Shown one piece after another: positions 53,613 to 64,000 of a stretch of DNA of 64,000 nucleotides. Location: assembly GCA_003241785.1 (NCBI GenBank), contig QFPW01000011.1, positions 62,001 to 126,000 of the forward strand. The letters run 5' to 3'. The translations under genes and the position numbers were made by a program. A model generated the notes under the pieces. That model was not told the origin of the DNA, searched no databases, and saw only the letters and a list, made by a program, of their open reading frames with translations. Numbering within the stretch: position 1 is the first letter of the stretch; the number at the start of each line of letters is the position of its first letter. This DNA comes from Rhodovulum sulfidophilum. GTDB lineage: Bacteria; Pseudomonadota; Alphaproteobacteria; Rhodobacterales; Rhodobacteraceae.

Positions 53613-54107
53613 TCACATCATCAGCGGCGCGTGCGCGACCGCCGCCGCCGCAGCGACCACGATCGCGGCGAAGATCCCGGCCACCACGTCGTCGAGCATC
53701 ACCCCGAGCGGCGAATGCAGCCGGTCGGCGCGCCCGACCAGCCAGGGCTTCCAGATGTCGAAGAGCCGGAACATCAGGAAGCCGCCGACCCAGCCCGGCC
53801 AGGGGAAGAGCGACGGGTCGGCCCCCATCGCCCAGAGCCCGGCCGAGAGCGGGAAAAGCGCGATCCACTGGCCGACCACCTCGTCGACCACGAATTCCGA
53901 CGGGTCCTCGGTCGGGTCTGCGGCGGTCTCGCGCCGCACCGCCCAGAGGCCGAGCGCGAAGAGCGCCAGCGTCGCGGCGCCGAGCAGCGGGAAGCCGCCC
54001 AGCCGGTGCAGCAGATAGCCGAGCGGAACGGCCACGAGCGAGCCCCAGGTCCCGGGCGCGGGGCGCAGCAGGCCGACGTAGAGGAAGGTCGCGATCAGCC
54101 GCGTCAC
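53613..54107 (-). CDS. pgpA: Phosphatidylglycerophosphatase A
   Basis: Membrane phosphatase that makes phosphatidylglycerol. 164 residues with three or four helices. APGTWGSLVAVPLGYLL near 15-31, VVDEVVGQWIAL with conserved acidic pair, FRLFDIWKPW and the terminal DDVVAGI are the PgpA signature blocks. GTG start 54107 overlaps the ispDF stop as GTGA. Confidence 0.9.
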   Translation of the reverse strand: MTRLIATFLYVGLLRPAPGTWGSLVAVPLGYLLHRLGGFPLLGAATLALFALGLWAVRRETAADPTEDPSEFVVDEVVGQWIALFPLSAGLWAMGADPSLFPWPGWVGGFLMFRLFDIWKPWLVGRADRLHSPLGVMLDDVVAGIFAAIVVAAAAAVAHAPLMM

Positions 54108-55282
54108 GGCTTCACCAGCGTCGCGGTGGCGAGCGCCGCGATCCCTTCCTCGCGCCCGGTGAAGCCGAGCTTCTCCGAGGTGGTGGCCTTCACGCTGATC
54201 CGGTCGAGCCCGAGCCCGGTGATCCGCGCCAGCTCCGCCCGCATCTCGGGCGCGCGCGGGCCGATCTTCGGCTTCTCGCAGATCAGCGTGCAATCGAGGC
54301 TCGTGACGTCGAAACCGCGCGCCGCCGCGCGTTCCATCGCCTTGGCGAGGAAGATCTCGGAGGCCGCGCCCTTCCATTCGGCTTGCGAGGGCGGAAACCA
54401 CTGGCCGATGTCGCCCTCGGCGAGCGCGCCGAAGATCGCGTCGGTCAGCGCGTGCATGCCGACGTCGGCGTCGGAATGGCCGACGAGGCCGCGATCGAAG
54501 GGCAGGCGCACGCCGCAGAGCGTGACCCCGTCGCCGGGCCCGAAGGCGTGGACGTCGAAACCGTTGCCGACGCGGATATCCATTTCCGTGGTCTCCCGGA
54601 GCGGACCGCCGCCGAGCCGCGCGCGGGCGCGGGCGAGATCGGCGGCGGTGGTGATCTTCACATTGTCCTCGTCGCCCGGCACGATCCGGACGCCGAGCCC
54701 GGCGGCGCGCGCCACCGCGACGTCGTCGAGCGCGGCGGCGGGATCGGCGAGCGCGCGGTGCGCCGCGAGGATCGGCGCGAAGGCGAAGCCCTGCGGCGTC
54801 TGCGCCCGGACGAGCCCGGCGCGCGGCGCCGGCGTCCCGGCCCAGCCCGCCTCGGCGCGCCAGAGCGCGTCGACCACCGGCAGCCCGGGGAAGGCGCCGT
54901 CGACCTCGCGCAGCGCGGCGAGCACCGCCTCGATCGTCGCGACCGGGAGGAAGGGCCGGGCGGCGTCGTGGATCAGCACGGTCGCCGGCGCGCGCGGCGC
55001 CAGCGCCTCGAGCCCGGCGCGCACCGATCCCGCGCGGCTCCCGGCGCCGGCGACGGGCGGCAGCAGCCGGGGATCGGCGATCGCCGCGGTCGCCTCGGCG
55101 TAGCGCGCCGCGTCCCCGGCCCCGATCACCACGAGCACGAGATCGAGCCCGGGATGCGCGAGCAGGGCGCGGATCGCGCGCGCCAGCACCGCCTCGCCGC
55201 CCAGGTCCTGGTACTGCTTGGGGACGTCGCCCCCAAGCCGGAGCCCGCGGCCCGCGGCGACGATCAGCGCGGCATTTGCCAT
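54104..55282 (-). CDS. ispDF: Bifunctional IspD-IspF isoprenoid enzyme
   Basis: Two steps of the MEP pathway in one chain: CDP-ME synthesis and MEcPP cyclisation. 392 residues. IspD part 1-230: ALIVAAGRGLRLGGDVPKQY at 5-24, HDAARPF at 105-111, DDVAVAR at 186-192. IspF part from about 235: zinc ligands Asp243, His245 and His277, with GHSDADVGMHALTDAI and ATTSEKLGF. Such fusions are characteristic of alphaproteobacteria and epsilonproteobacteria. Start ATG 55282; a -10-like TATAAG is about 40 nt upstream. Confidence 0.95.
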   Translation of the reverse strand: MANAALIVAAGRGLRLGGDVPKQYQDLGGEAVLARAIRALLAHPGLDLVLVVIGAGDAARYAEATAAIADPRLLPPVAGAGSRAGSVRAGLEALAPRAPATVLIHDAARPFLPVATIEAVLAALREVDGAFPGLPVVDALWRAEAGWAGTPAPRAGLVRAQTPQGFAFAPILAAHRALADPAAALDDVAVARAAGLGVRIVPGDEDNVKITTAADLARARARLGGGPLRETTEMDIRVGNGFDVHAFGPGDGVTLCGVRLPFDRGLVGHSDADVGMHALTDAIFGALAEGDIGQWFPPSQAEWKGAASEIFLAKAMERAAARGFDVTSLDCTLICEKPKIGPRAPEMRAELARITGLGLDRISVKATTSEKLGFTGREEGIAALATATLVKP

Positions 55283-55467
55283 TCGGCCGAGGTCCCTTAT
55301 CTGTCGTGTCCGGCGCTTATAGAAGCTCGCGCGCCGGGGCGGCAATCCCGCCCGGCGTCGCGTTTTTCGTCATCCGCGCTGGAAATCAGTGCACCCGCCT
55401 TGGGCGATGCTTGCCTTGTGCGCAGCCGTTTGTTAAGCATTGCGGCAGGATGCACACGGATTGGGCA

Positions 55468-56472
55468 ATGGCCGTCGCTTTGGATCGCAACAGCCCGGAG
55501 CAGCCTGTTTTTCTCGCACCGATGGCCGGAATCACCGACCTTCCGTTTCGCGAGCGGGCGCTTGGTCACGGAGCCGCGATGGTCTTCTCGGAGATGATCG
55601 CGAGCGGGGAAGTATTGAGCGCGCGGCCGCTGGCCCGCGGCAAGGCCCGGGTGGCGCGCGACGCGGCGCGCAGCGGGGCGCAGCTCGCGGGACGCGACCC
55701 GGGCTTCATGGCCGAGGCGGCGCGGTTCTGCGCCGGCGAGGGCGCGCGGGTCATCGACATCAATTTCGGCTGCCCCGCCAAGAAGGTCACGAGCGGCCTT
55801 AGCGGCTCGGCGCTGCTGCGCGACCTCGACCTCGCGCTCCGGATCGTCGAGGCGGTGGTCGCGGCCGTCGCGGTGCCGGTCACGGTGAAGACGCGGCTCG
55901 GCTGGGACATCGACACCCCGACCGCGCCCGAGCTCGCGCGCCGGGCCGAGGCGGCCGGCGTCGCGCTGATCACGATCCACGGCCGCGCGCGCTGCCAGTT
56001 CTACACCGGGACCGCCGACTGGACCGCGATCCGCGCGGTGAAGCGCGCGGTCGGGATCCCGGTGATCGCGAACGGCGACGTCGTCGACGCCGATTCGGCG
56101 CGGGCCGCGCTCGCGGCCTCCGGCGCCGACGGGGTGATGGTCGGACGGGCGGCACGCGGCGCGCCCTGGCTTCCGGGCCAGATCGCGGCGCGGCTCGCCG
56201 GGCGGCCGGTGCCCGAGGCGCCCGGGGGCGCGGCGCTGGCGGAGTATGTCATCGCGCATTACGAGGCGATGCTCGGCTTCTACGGCCGCGACGTCGGGGC
56301 GCGGGTCGCGCGCAAGCACCTCGGCTGGTATCTCGACCGGCTCGCGGGGGGACAGGCGACGCGGGCGCGTCTGCTGACCGCGGCGAGCCCCGAGGCGGTG
56401 ATCAGGACCCTGCGCGACGAGTTGCCGGACCTCGCCCCGAGGGCGGAGTCGATCGAGGAGATCGCGGCGTGA
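55468..56472 (+). CDS. dusB: tRNA-dihydrouridine synthase B (NifR3 family)
   Basis: FMN enzyme that reduces uridine in tRNA D-loops. 334 residues. APMAGITDLPFR at 17-28, catalytic Cys102 in INFGCPAKKV, then the FMN-binding TIHGRARCQFYTGTADW and DGVMVGRAARGAPW. Start ATG 55468 is chosen by family length; ATG 55450 would add six residues. As in Rhodobacter and Azospirillum it heads the ntr operon, where it is historically named nifR3. Overlaps ntrB as GTGA. Confidence 0.93.
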   Translation: MAVALDRNSPEQPVFLAPMAGITDLPFRERALGHGAAMVFSEMIASGEVLSARPLARGKARVARDAARSGAQLAGRDPGFMAEAARFCAGEGARVIDINFGCPAKKVTSGLSGSALLRDLDLALRIVEAVVAAVAVPVTVKTRLGWDIDTPTAPELARRAEAAGVALITIHGRARCQFYTGTADWTAIRAVKRAVGIPVIANGDVVDADSARAALAASGADGVMVGRAARGAPWLPGQIAARLAGRPVPEAPGGAALAEYVIAHYEAMLGFYGRDVGARVARKHLGWYLDRLAGGQATRARLLTAASPEAVIRTLRDELPDLAPRAESIEEIAA

Positions 56473-57545
56473 TTGTGACCGGTTTCGAGGCGCTCTGGAG
56501 CGCCATCCCGTATCCCGCCGTCGTGCTCGACGGCGAGGACCATATCCGCACCGCCAACGCGGCGACGGAAAGCTTCGGCGGCATCTCGCTGCGGCAGATG
56601 ACCGGGCGCCCGGTCGGCCGGTTCGTCGGCCACGACAGCGCCGTGCTCGAGGTGATCCGCCAGGCGCGCCGCAACAACGTCTCGGTGGCCCAGTACAACG
56701 TCATGGTCGCCTGGGGCGAGCAGCCGTCGCAGCCCCAAAACGTTCACGCAACGCCCCTTCAGGAACATGACGGAGAGATTCTTCTATTGATGCACCCTCA
56801 GGGCATGGCCGACAAAATGGATCGCAGCCTCAACCATCGCTCGGCCGCGCGCTCGGTGACCGGCATGGCGGCGATGCTGGCGCACGAGATCCGCAACCCG
56901 CTCGCCGGCATTTCCGGCGCCGCGCAGCTCCTCGAGATGAGCCTCGGCGACGCGGACCGCGAGCTGACGGGCCTCATCCAGGCCGAGGCGGCGCGGATCG
57001 GCAAGCTCGTCGACAAGGTCGAGCAGTTCGGTGACCTGCGCCCCGCGCAGCGCAAGCCGCTCAACATCCACGACGTGCTCGACCGCGCGCGCCGCGCCGC
57101 CCAGGCGGGCTTCGCCGCGCATGTGCGCTTCTCCGAGGACTACGACCCCTCGCTGCCGCCCACGGCGGGCGATCCGGACCAGCTGCTGCAGGTGTTCCAG
57201 AACCTGCTGAAGAACGCCGCCGAGGCGGTGCCGCGCGTCGGCGGAACGATCGGCATCTCGACCGCCTTCCGGCCCGGCGTGAAGATGATGGGGCCGGGGC
57301 GCCAGAGCGAGAGCCTGCCGCTCGTCGTCACCATCACCGACAACGGCCCCGGGATCCCGGACAATCTCATTCGCGACGTCTTCGACCCGTTCGTCAGTTC
57401 CAAGGTGAACGGCACCGGGCTCGGCCTGTCGCTCGTCTCGAAATTCATCGCCGATCATGGCGGCGTCGTCGAATGCGACAGCCGCCCGGGCCGCACCCGG
57501 TTCCGGGTCCGGCTGCCCGTATGGCGCGAAACCGCGGGAGCCTGA
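56469..57545 (+). CDS. ntrB: Nitrogen regulation sensor kinase NtrB
   Basis: Cytoplasmic kinase/phosphatase that controls NtrC under PII. 358 residues: PAS domain about 7-110, HisKA with phosphorylated His139 in LAHEIRNPLAGI, and HATPase with N box FQNLLKNAAEAV, G1 ITDNGPGIP and G2 GTGLGLSLV. GTG start overlaps the dusB stop. No membrane segments, as expected. Followed 4 nt later by ntrC. Confidence 0.95.
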   Translation: MIVTGFEALWSAIPYPAVVLDGEDHIRTANAATESFGGISLRQMTGRPVGRFVGHDSAVLEVIRQARRNNVSVAQYNVMVAWGEQPSQPQNVHATPLQEHDGEILLLMHPQGMADKMDRSLNHRSAARSVTGMAAMLAHEIRNPLAGISGAAQLLEMSLGDADRELTGLIQAEAARIGKLVDKVEQFGDLRPAQRKPLNIHDVLDRARRAAQAGFAAHVRFSEDYDPSLPPTAGDPDQLLQVFQNLLKNAAEAVPRVGGTIGISTAFRPGVKMMGPGRQSESLPLVVTITDNGPGIPDNLIRDVFDPFVSSKVNGTGLGLSLVSKFIADHGGVVECDSRPGRTRFRVRLPVWRETAGA

Positions 57546-57549
57546 CGAA

Positions 57550-59001
<1,452 letters not shown>

Positions 59002-59041
59002 GACTGCAACAGTCGAGCAGGAAGCCACGCGTCACACAAGA

Positions 59042-61327
59042 ATGCGCACGTCATCGCTGACCCTGGCCTGGCTGCGTCTGGGTCGGTGGCGAAGCAGCCA
59101 CGGAGTTCAGGCCTTCGGCTTCTGGGCGCTCGTGGCTCTGGCGCCGATCCTCGCCATCGCGACCTTCGCGGTGCTGGGCGAGATGGAATGGCTTGGCGGT
59201 GGCCGGTCGCTCCGGGTCGTCCTGCTCGCCGATTTCGTCTACGCGCTCGTCGTCGCGGGCTTCGTCGTCCGCCGGGTGGCGGAAATCATCTCCGAACGCC
59301 GCAAGGGCTCCGGCGCCACGCTGCACATGCGGCTGGTGCGGTTCTTCACGCTCATCGCGCTCATCCCGACCATTCTCGTCGCGGTCTTCGCGACGATCAC
59401 GCTCAATGTCGGGCTCGAGGGCTGGTTCTCCGACCGCGTCCGCAACGTGGTGTCGAACTCGCTCGCCGCCGCGCAGGCCTACGAGGACGAGCACCGCGTC
59501 ACGCTGCAGACCGACGCGCGCGCGCTCGCGACCTATCTCGAGGAGCAGAAGCGCCGCTATCCGCTGCTGACCGGCGGGCAGCTGCGGGAATTCCTGACCC
59601 AGGGCCAGCTCCGGATGCAGCGCGCGCTGCCGAAGGCCTATGTGATCGACGGCGAGGGCGGGCTCCGCTCGCGCGGCGAGCGGAGCTATCTCTTCGACTA
59701 CACGCCGCCCTCGGAGGCGGATATCGCGCGCGCGCAAACCGGCGAGATCGTGGTGATCCAGGACTGGGAGCACAACGAGTTCCGCGCGCTGACCAAGCTC
59801 GACGGCTTCCCGGACCATTTCCTCTACGTCAGCCGCGAGGTCGACGGGAAGATCCTGAGCCTGCTCGACGAGACCAAGGAAACGGTGCGGCTCTACGAGC
59901 AGCTCGAATCCGACCGCGGCCGGATGGTGTTCGAATTCGCGCTCATCTACCTCGGCTTCGCGCTCGCCGTGATCCTCGCCGCGATGTGGATGGGCCTCTG
60001 GTTCGCCGATCGCCTGGCGCGGCCCGTCGGCCGGCTCGCCCGGGCGGCGGAGCGGGTGGGGCAGGGCGATCTCGACGTCCGGGTGCGCGAGGAGACCGGC
60101 GGCGACGAGATCGCGATCCTTTCCCGCGGCTTCAACAAGATGACGCGGCAGGTGAAGGGCCAGCGCGACGCGCTGATCGCGATCAACGCCGAGACCGAGC
60201 GGCGGCGGCGGCTGTTCGATTCCGTGCTCTCCGGCGTTACCGCCGGGGTGATCGGCCTCGACGGGCTCGGCCGGATCGAGATGATGAACGCGGCCGCCGG
60301 CGCGATGGTGGGACTCGACCCCGCGACCTCGGCGGCGCGGCCGCTGCGCGAGGCGGTGCCGGAGTTCGCCGCGCTGATCGACAAGCTCGACACGCGCAAG
60401 CCGCAGGCGGTGGCCCAGGCCGAGGTGCGGGTGCCGCGCGACGGGCGCCAGCGCGACCTTCTGGTCCGCGTCGCGACGCGCATGGGCGGCGACGGCGTGC
60501 TCGAGGGCTATGTCGTGTCCTTCGACGACGTGACAGACCTCGTGGTGGCGCAGCGCATGGCCGCCTGGGGCGACGTGGCGCGGCGGATCGCGCACGAGGT
60601 CAAGAACCCGCTGACCCCGATCCAGCTCTCGGCCGAGCGGATGCGGCGCAAGTTCGGCCCGATGGTCGGCGAGCATCGCGAGAGCCTGGAGCAGTACGCC
60701 GACGTGATCGTGCGCCAGACCAATGACTTGCGGCGCATCGTTGACGAATTCTCCAAGTTCGCCCGGATGCCGGCGCCCGAGCGCAAGCCGCTCGATCTCG
60801 GCAAGCTGATCGGCGAGGCGGTGCTGTTGCAGGAATCCGCTCGTCCGGACATTCGCTACGCGCTGACCTTGCCCCGGCACGCCGTCCTGTCGCATCTCGA
60901 TGGGACGATGATGAACCAGGCCCTGACAAACCTGTTGAAGAACGCCTCGGAAGCGATCGACGACCGGGTCTCCGGCCAGGACGCCGCGCAAGGCGAGATC
61001 CGCGTAACGATGACCACCGGCGAGGACGAGATCGTGATCGAGATCGAGGACAATGGCCGGGGCCTTCCCGAGGATCCGTCGCGGTTGTTCGAGCCCTACG
61101 TGACCCATCGCGCCAAGGGGACCGGGCTCGGGCTGCCGATCGTGAAGAAGATCGTCGAGGAACACGACGGCACGCTCGTGCTTTTACCGGCGCGGATGTT
61201 CGAGGGCGGCGACCATGTCGGCGCGCTGGCGCGGATCACCCTGCCGCGCGGCCTGCCGGAGCGGGCGGATGGCGATGACGAAGAAAAGAAAATAAAAACC
61301 GATAGGTTGAGAGAGAGCGTGCAATGA
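59042..61327 (+). CDS. ntrY: Nitrogen regulation sensor kinase NtrY
   Basis: Membrane-bound kinase paired with NtrX. 761 residues. Three hydrophobic helices near 22-45, 60-80 and 96-118, a periplasmic region to about 295, a fourth helix near 300-325, HAMP (RLARPVGRLARAAERVGQGD), a PAS domain from about 390, HisKA with His518 in RIAHEVKNPLTPIQ, and HATPase with NLLKNASEAI and GTGLGLPIV. Overlaps ntrX by ATGA. Linked to nitrogen and redox control in other alphaproteobacteria. Confidence 0.95.
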   Translation: MRTSSLTLAWLRLGRWRSSHGVQAFGFWALVALAPILAIATFAVLGEMEWLGGGRSLRVVLLADFVYALVVAGFVVRRVAEIISERRKGSGATLHMRLVRFFTLIALIPTILVAVFATITLNVGLEGWFSDRVRNVVSNSLAAAQAYEDEHRVTLQTDARALATYLEEQKRRYPLLTGGQLREFLTQGQLRMQRALPKAYVIDGEGGLRSRGERSYLFDYTPPSEADIARAQTGEIVVIQDWEHNEFRALTKLDGFPDHFLYVSREVDGKILSLLDETKETVRLYEQLESDRGRMVFEFALIYLGFALAVILAAMWMGLWFADRLARPVGRLARAAERVGQGDLDVRVREETGGDEIAILSRGFNKMTRQVKGQRDALIAINAETERRRRLFDSVLSGVTAGVIGLDGLGRIEMMNAAAGAMVGLDPATSAARPLREAVPEFAALIDKLDTRKPQAVAQAEVRVPRDGRQRDLLVRVATRMGGDGVLEGYVVSFDDVTDLVVAQRMAAWGDVARRIAHEVKNPLTPIQLSAERMRRKFGPMVGEHRESLEQYADVIVRQTNDLRRIVDEFSKFARMPAPERKPLDLGKLIGEAVLLQESARPDIRYALTLPRHAVLSHLDGTMMNQALTNLLKNASEAIDDRVSGQDAAQGEIRVTMTTGEDEIVIEIEDNGRGLPEDPSRLFEPYVTHRAKGTGLGLPIVKKIVEEHDGTLVLLPARMFEGGDHVGALARITLPRGLPERADGDDEEKKIKTDRLRESVQ

Positions 61328-62724
61328 GCAGCGATATTCTGGTCGTCGACGACGAACGCGACATCCGCGCCCTGATCGCGGACATCCTCACCGACGAGGG
61401 GCACGGGGTCAGGACCGCCGCGGACAGCGATTCGGCCTTCGCGGCGATCAACGCGGCGCCGCCCGATCTCATCATCCTCGACATCTGGCTGAAGGACAGC
61501 CGGCTCGACGGCATCGACATCCTGAAACGGGTGAAGCGCGACAATCCCGCGATCCCGATCGTGATCATCTCGGGCCACGGCAATATCGAGATCGCGGTCG
61601 CGGCGATCAAGCAGGGCGCCTACGACTTCATCGAGAAGCCGTTCAACATCGACCAGCTGATGGTCGTGATCACCCGCGCGCTCGAAGCCTCGCGGCTGCG
61701 CCGGGAAAACGCCTCGCTGCGCCGGCGCGAGGTGGCGAGCCCCGACATGATCGGCTCGAGCGGCGCGTTCCGCCAGCTGCGCTCGCAGCTCGACAAGGTG
61801 GCGCGGACCAACAGCCGGGTGATGCTGGCCGGCCCGGCGGGCTCGGGCAAGGAGGTCGCGGCGCGCTACATCCACCGCAACTCGGACCGCGCCGACGGGC
61901 CCTTCGTCACGGTCAATTCCGCCTCGATCGGCGCCGACCAGATGGAGGAGGTGCTGTTCGGCCGCGAGACCGCCGAGCGCGGCGTCGAGGCCGGCCTCTT
62001 CGAGCGGGCGCATACCGGCGTGCTGTTCTTCGACGAGGTGGCCGACATGCCGCCCGGCACGCAGTCGAAGATCCTGCGCGTGCTGGTCGACCAGAGCTTC
62101 CAGCGCGCGGGCGGCTCGGACACGGTCCGGGTCGACGTCCGGGTGATCTCGGCCTCGACGCGCGATCTGGCGCGCGAGGCGGCGGCCGGGCGGTTCCGGA
62201 CCGAGCTCTACCACCGGCTGAACGTGGTGCCGATCACCGTGCCGCCGCTCGAGGCGCGGCGCGAGGACATTCCCGAGCTCGCGCGGCACTTCCTGACCGA
62301 GCTCAACGGCGCCCAGGGCCTGCCCTTGCGCGTGCTCTCCTCCGAGGCGGAGGCGCAGCTCCAGACCATGCGCTGGCCCGGCAATGTGCGCCAGCTGCGC
62401 AACACGCTCGAACGCGCGCTCATCCTCGGCTCCGAGGCCGGGCCGATCGAGCCGGAGGAGCTCACCGTCGACGCGCAGGCGAACGGATCCGCCTCGGGCG
62501 GGATGCTCGGCGCCTCCTTCGCGGGCCTGGCGCTGCGCGAGGCGCGCGAGATGTTCGAGCGCGAGTACCTGATCGCGCAGATCAACCGGTTCGGCGGCAA
62601 CATTTCCCGCACGGCCAGCTTTGTCGGGATGGAGCGTTCGGCGCTGCACCGCAAGCTGAAGTCGCTCAACGTCATCTCGGCCGGCCGCGGCGGCCGGACC
62701 GAGGACGCCGAGGAAGCGGTCTGA
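61324..62724 (+). CDS. ntrX: Nitrogen regulator NtrX
   Basis: Response regulator partner of NtrY, 466 residues. Receiver with Asp53 in ILDIWLKDSRLDG; AAA+ domain with Walker A GPAGSGKE at 170-177 and Walker B LFFDEVADMPPG. The region where GAFTGA should be reads LFGRETAERGVEAGLFERA (211-229), so the loop is absent and sigma-54 activation is unlikely. C-terminal Fis-type helix-turn-helix (NISRTASFVGMERSALHRKLK). Probably works as a DNA-binding regulator of sigma-70 promoters. Confidence 0.94.
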   Translation: MSSDILVVDDERDIRALIADILTDEGHGVRTAADSDSAFAAINAAPPDLIILDIWLKDSRLDGIDILKRVKRDNPAIPIVIISGHGNIEIAVAAIKQGAYDFIEKPFNIDQLMVVITRALEASRLRRENASLRRREVASPDMIGSSGAFRQLRSQLDKVARTNSRVMLAGPAGSGKEVAARYIHRNSDRADGPFVTVNSASIGADQMEEVLFGRETAERGVEAGLFERAHTGVLFFDEVADMPPGTQSKILRVLVDQSFQRAGGSDTVRVDVRVISASTRDLAREAAAGRFRTELYHRLNVVPITVPPLEARREDIPELARHFLTELNGAQGLPLRVLSSEAEAQLQTMRWPGNVRQLRNTLERALILGSEAGPIEPEELTVDAQANGSASGGMLGASFAGLALREAREMFEREYLIAQINRFGGNISRTASFVGMERSALHRKLKSLNVISAGRGGRTEDAEEAV

Positions 62725-62761
62725 CGCCGGGCCGGACCCCCGGGACGGGAGGGCGCGCGAC

Positions 62762-64000
62762 ATGAAGATCATCATCTGCGGCGCGGGCCAGGTCGGCGGC
62801 CAGATCGCGCGGCACCTCGCGCGCGAGGAGGGCGGCAACAACATCACCGTGGTCGACAACGACCCCGGGCTGGTGCGCCGGCTGATGGACGGCTACGACG
62901 TCGGCGGCATCGTGGGCTTCGCCTCGCATCCCAACGTGCTCGAACAGGCCGGCGCGCGCGACGCCGACATGGTGATCGCGGCGACCCAGTCCGACGAGGT
63001 CAACATGGTCGTCTGCCAGGTCGCGCATTCGATCTTCGCCGTGCCGCGCAAGATCGCCCGGCTGCGCAGCCAGGCCTATCTCGACGCGATCTACACCGAT
63101 CTCTACCGCACCGGCCACCTGCCGATCGACGTCGTGATCTCGCCCGAGGTCGCGGTCGCCGACGCGGTGCTGCAGCGGCTGAGCGCGCCGATGGCCTTCG
63201 ACATCGAGGGCTTCCTCGAGGAACGCGCGCAACTCGTCGGCATGGCGCTCGAGGGCGACTGCGCCGCGCTCTACACGCCGATCCGCCAGCTCGCCGAGCT
63301 CTTCTCGACGCTGCGCGCGGTGATCGTCGGCGTGCGCCGGCGTGGCAAGCTGACCGTCGCGGACGGCGACCTGCAGCTCGCGCCCGGCGACCAGATCTAT
63401 GCGATCATCGTGACCGAGGACCTGCCGCGCTTCATGGAGGCCTTCGGCAAGGAGCGCATGAAGATCGAGCGCGCGGTGATCATCGGCGGCGGCAACATCG
63501 GGCTGCGCGTCGCGCAATCGCTGGAGAAATCCGAGCGCCGCGCCCGGGTCACGGTGATCGAGCGGCAGCGCGAGCGCGCCGAGATCGCGGCCGAGGCGCT
63601 GCGCCGCGCGGTGGTGCTCGGCGGCGACGGGATGGACATGCACATCCTGCGCGAGGCGAACGTCGCCGAGACCGACGCGATGATCGCCCTGACCGAGGAC
63701 GACAAGACCAACCTGCTCGCCTGCGTCCGCGCCAAGGCGGCGGGGGCGAAGATGGTGGTGGCGCTGCTCAACGATCCGTCGCTGGTCGATCTCGTGGAGC
63801 CGATCGGCATCGACGCCTATGTGAACCCGCGCTCGACCACCGTCTCCTCGATCCTGCGCTATGTCCGGCACGGGCGCATCCGGCAGGTCTATTCGATCGC
63901 CGACGGCGAGGCCGAGGTGATCGAGGCGCAGGTGCTGCGGACCTCGGCGCTCGCGGGCAAGCTGGTGCGCGAGGCCGAGATGCCGGAGGCGGCGCGGATC
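62762..64000 (+). CDS. trkA: Trk system potassium uptake protein TrkA, 5' part
   Basis: Peripheral NAD-binding subunit that gates Trk potassium channels. 413 codons are visible and the frame runs off the right edge; the family is about 458 residues. Two RCK repeats: Rossmann motif CGAGQVGGQIARHL at 6-19 with acidic VVDND, and the second GGGNIGLRVAQSLE near 243. RCK-C ligand domains follow each. Start ATG 62762 fits the family; 37 nt separate it from ntrX, the usual order in alphaproteobacteria. Confidence 0.94.
   Translation, partial: MKIIICGAGQVGGQIARHLAREEGGNNITVVDNDPGLVRRLMDGYDVGGIVGFASHPNVLEQAGARDADMVIAATQSDEVNMVVCQVAHSIFAVPRKIARLRSQAYLDAIYTDLYRTGHLPIDVVISPEVAVADAVLQRLSAPMAFDIEGFLEERAQLVGMALEGDCAALYTPIRQLAELFSTLRAVIVGVRRRGKLTVADGDLQLAPGDQIYAIIVTEDLPRFMEAFGKERMKIERAVIIGGGNIGLRVAQSLEKSERRARVTVIERQRERAEIAAEALRRAVVLGGDGMDMHILREANVAETDAMIALTEDDKTNLLACVRAKAAGAKMVVALLNDPSLVDLVEPIGIDAYVNPRSTTVSSILRYVRHGRIRQVYSIADGEAEVIEAQVLRTSALAGKLVREAEMPEAARI

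Noticed and set aside
59051..61165. 704-codon minus-strand frame opposite ntrY
   Set aside because: His/Asp/Arg-rich antisense reading of ntrY; no conserved motif, and ntrY is unambiguous.

Overview
The window is a GC-rich chromosomal segment from an alphaproteobacterium, most likely Rhodobacterales or a close relative. The placement rests on gene order: nuoM-nuoN-birA-coaX-rnj at the left end, dusB-ntrB-ntrC-ntrY-ntrX-trkA at the right end, a fused ispDF with pgpA and a pncC-type gene, and mreB-mreC-mreD-mrdA-rodA in the middle. No rRNA is present and no transposase or integrase was recognised. The genus cannot be read from this sequence alone.

Layout. 1-5.5 kb: end of the complex I operon, then biotin ligase, type III pantothenate kinase and RNase J. 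5.8-19.7 kb: a catabolic island with PdxA2, a DUF1537 four-carbon acid-sugar kinase, a GntR/FadR regulator, two hydroxyacid dehydrogenases, a DapA-family aldolase/lyase, an iron alcohol dehydrogenase, a dipeptide-type ABC importer and a cytoplasmic sialidase-like beta-propeller protein. 19.8-24.4 kb: pyruvate:quinone oxidoreductase PoxB, tRNA-Gln, KdsA, an SseB-family protein and a GhrA-type reductase. 24.4-30.1 kb: the rod-shape cluster. 30.1-32.3 kb: a small accessory patch with a ParD/ParE-like module and an AT-rich orphan ParA-type ATPase. 32.3-35.7 kb: leuA preceded by a previously unmarked leucine-rich leader peptide, then rlmB and a GFA-family protein. 35.7-48.1 kb: a pentitol catabolism locus (xylitol dehydrogenase, xylulokinase, AraC regulator, ribose-type ABC importer, ribitol dehydrogenase, ribulokinase, transketolase, L-xylulose-reductase-like SDR). 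48.5-49.2 kb: tRNA-Tyr and two tRNA-Gly genes. 49.2-55.3 kb: FAH hydrolase, ManC, Hpt, Coq10/RatA-type protein, PncC, PgpA, IspDF. 55.4-64 kb: DusB, NtrBC, NtrYX and the start of TrkA.

How the genes work together. The 6-19 kb island converts acid sugars: kinase plus PdxA2 would send a tetronate to dihydroxyacetone phosphate, while the other enzymes look suited to a longer sugar acid. Similar TTGT...ACAA palindromes occur in front of pdxA2/dtnK and in front of the ABC importer and sialidase-like gene, which suggests one regulator. The 36-48 kb locus would import ribitol or xylitol, oxidise them to D-ribulose and D-xylulose, phosphorylate these and feed them to transketolase. The NtrC protein keeps the GAFTGA loop used to contact sigma-54, whereas NtrX lacks it.

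Non-coding structure is unusually informative: four copies of an 81-92 bp palindromic repeat, a strong GC hairpin just after each of the two solute-binding-protein genes, a 14-bp tandem repeat that forms two tiny coupled reading frames between mrdA and rodA, a chain of tight hairpins after hpt, and a duplicated tRNA-Gly-plus-terminator unit.
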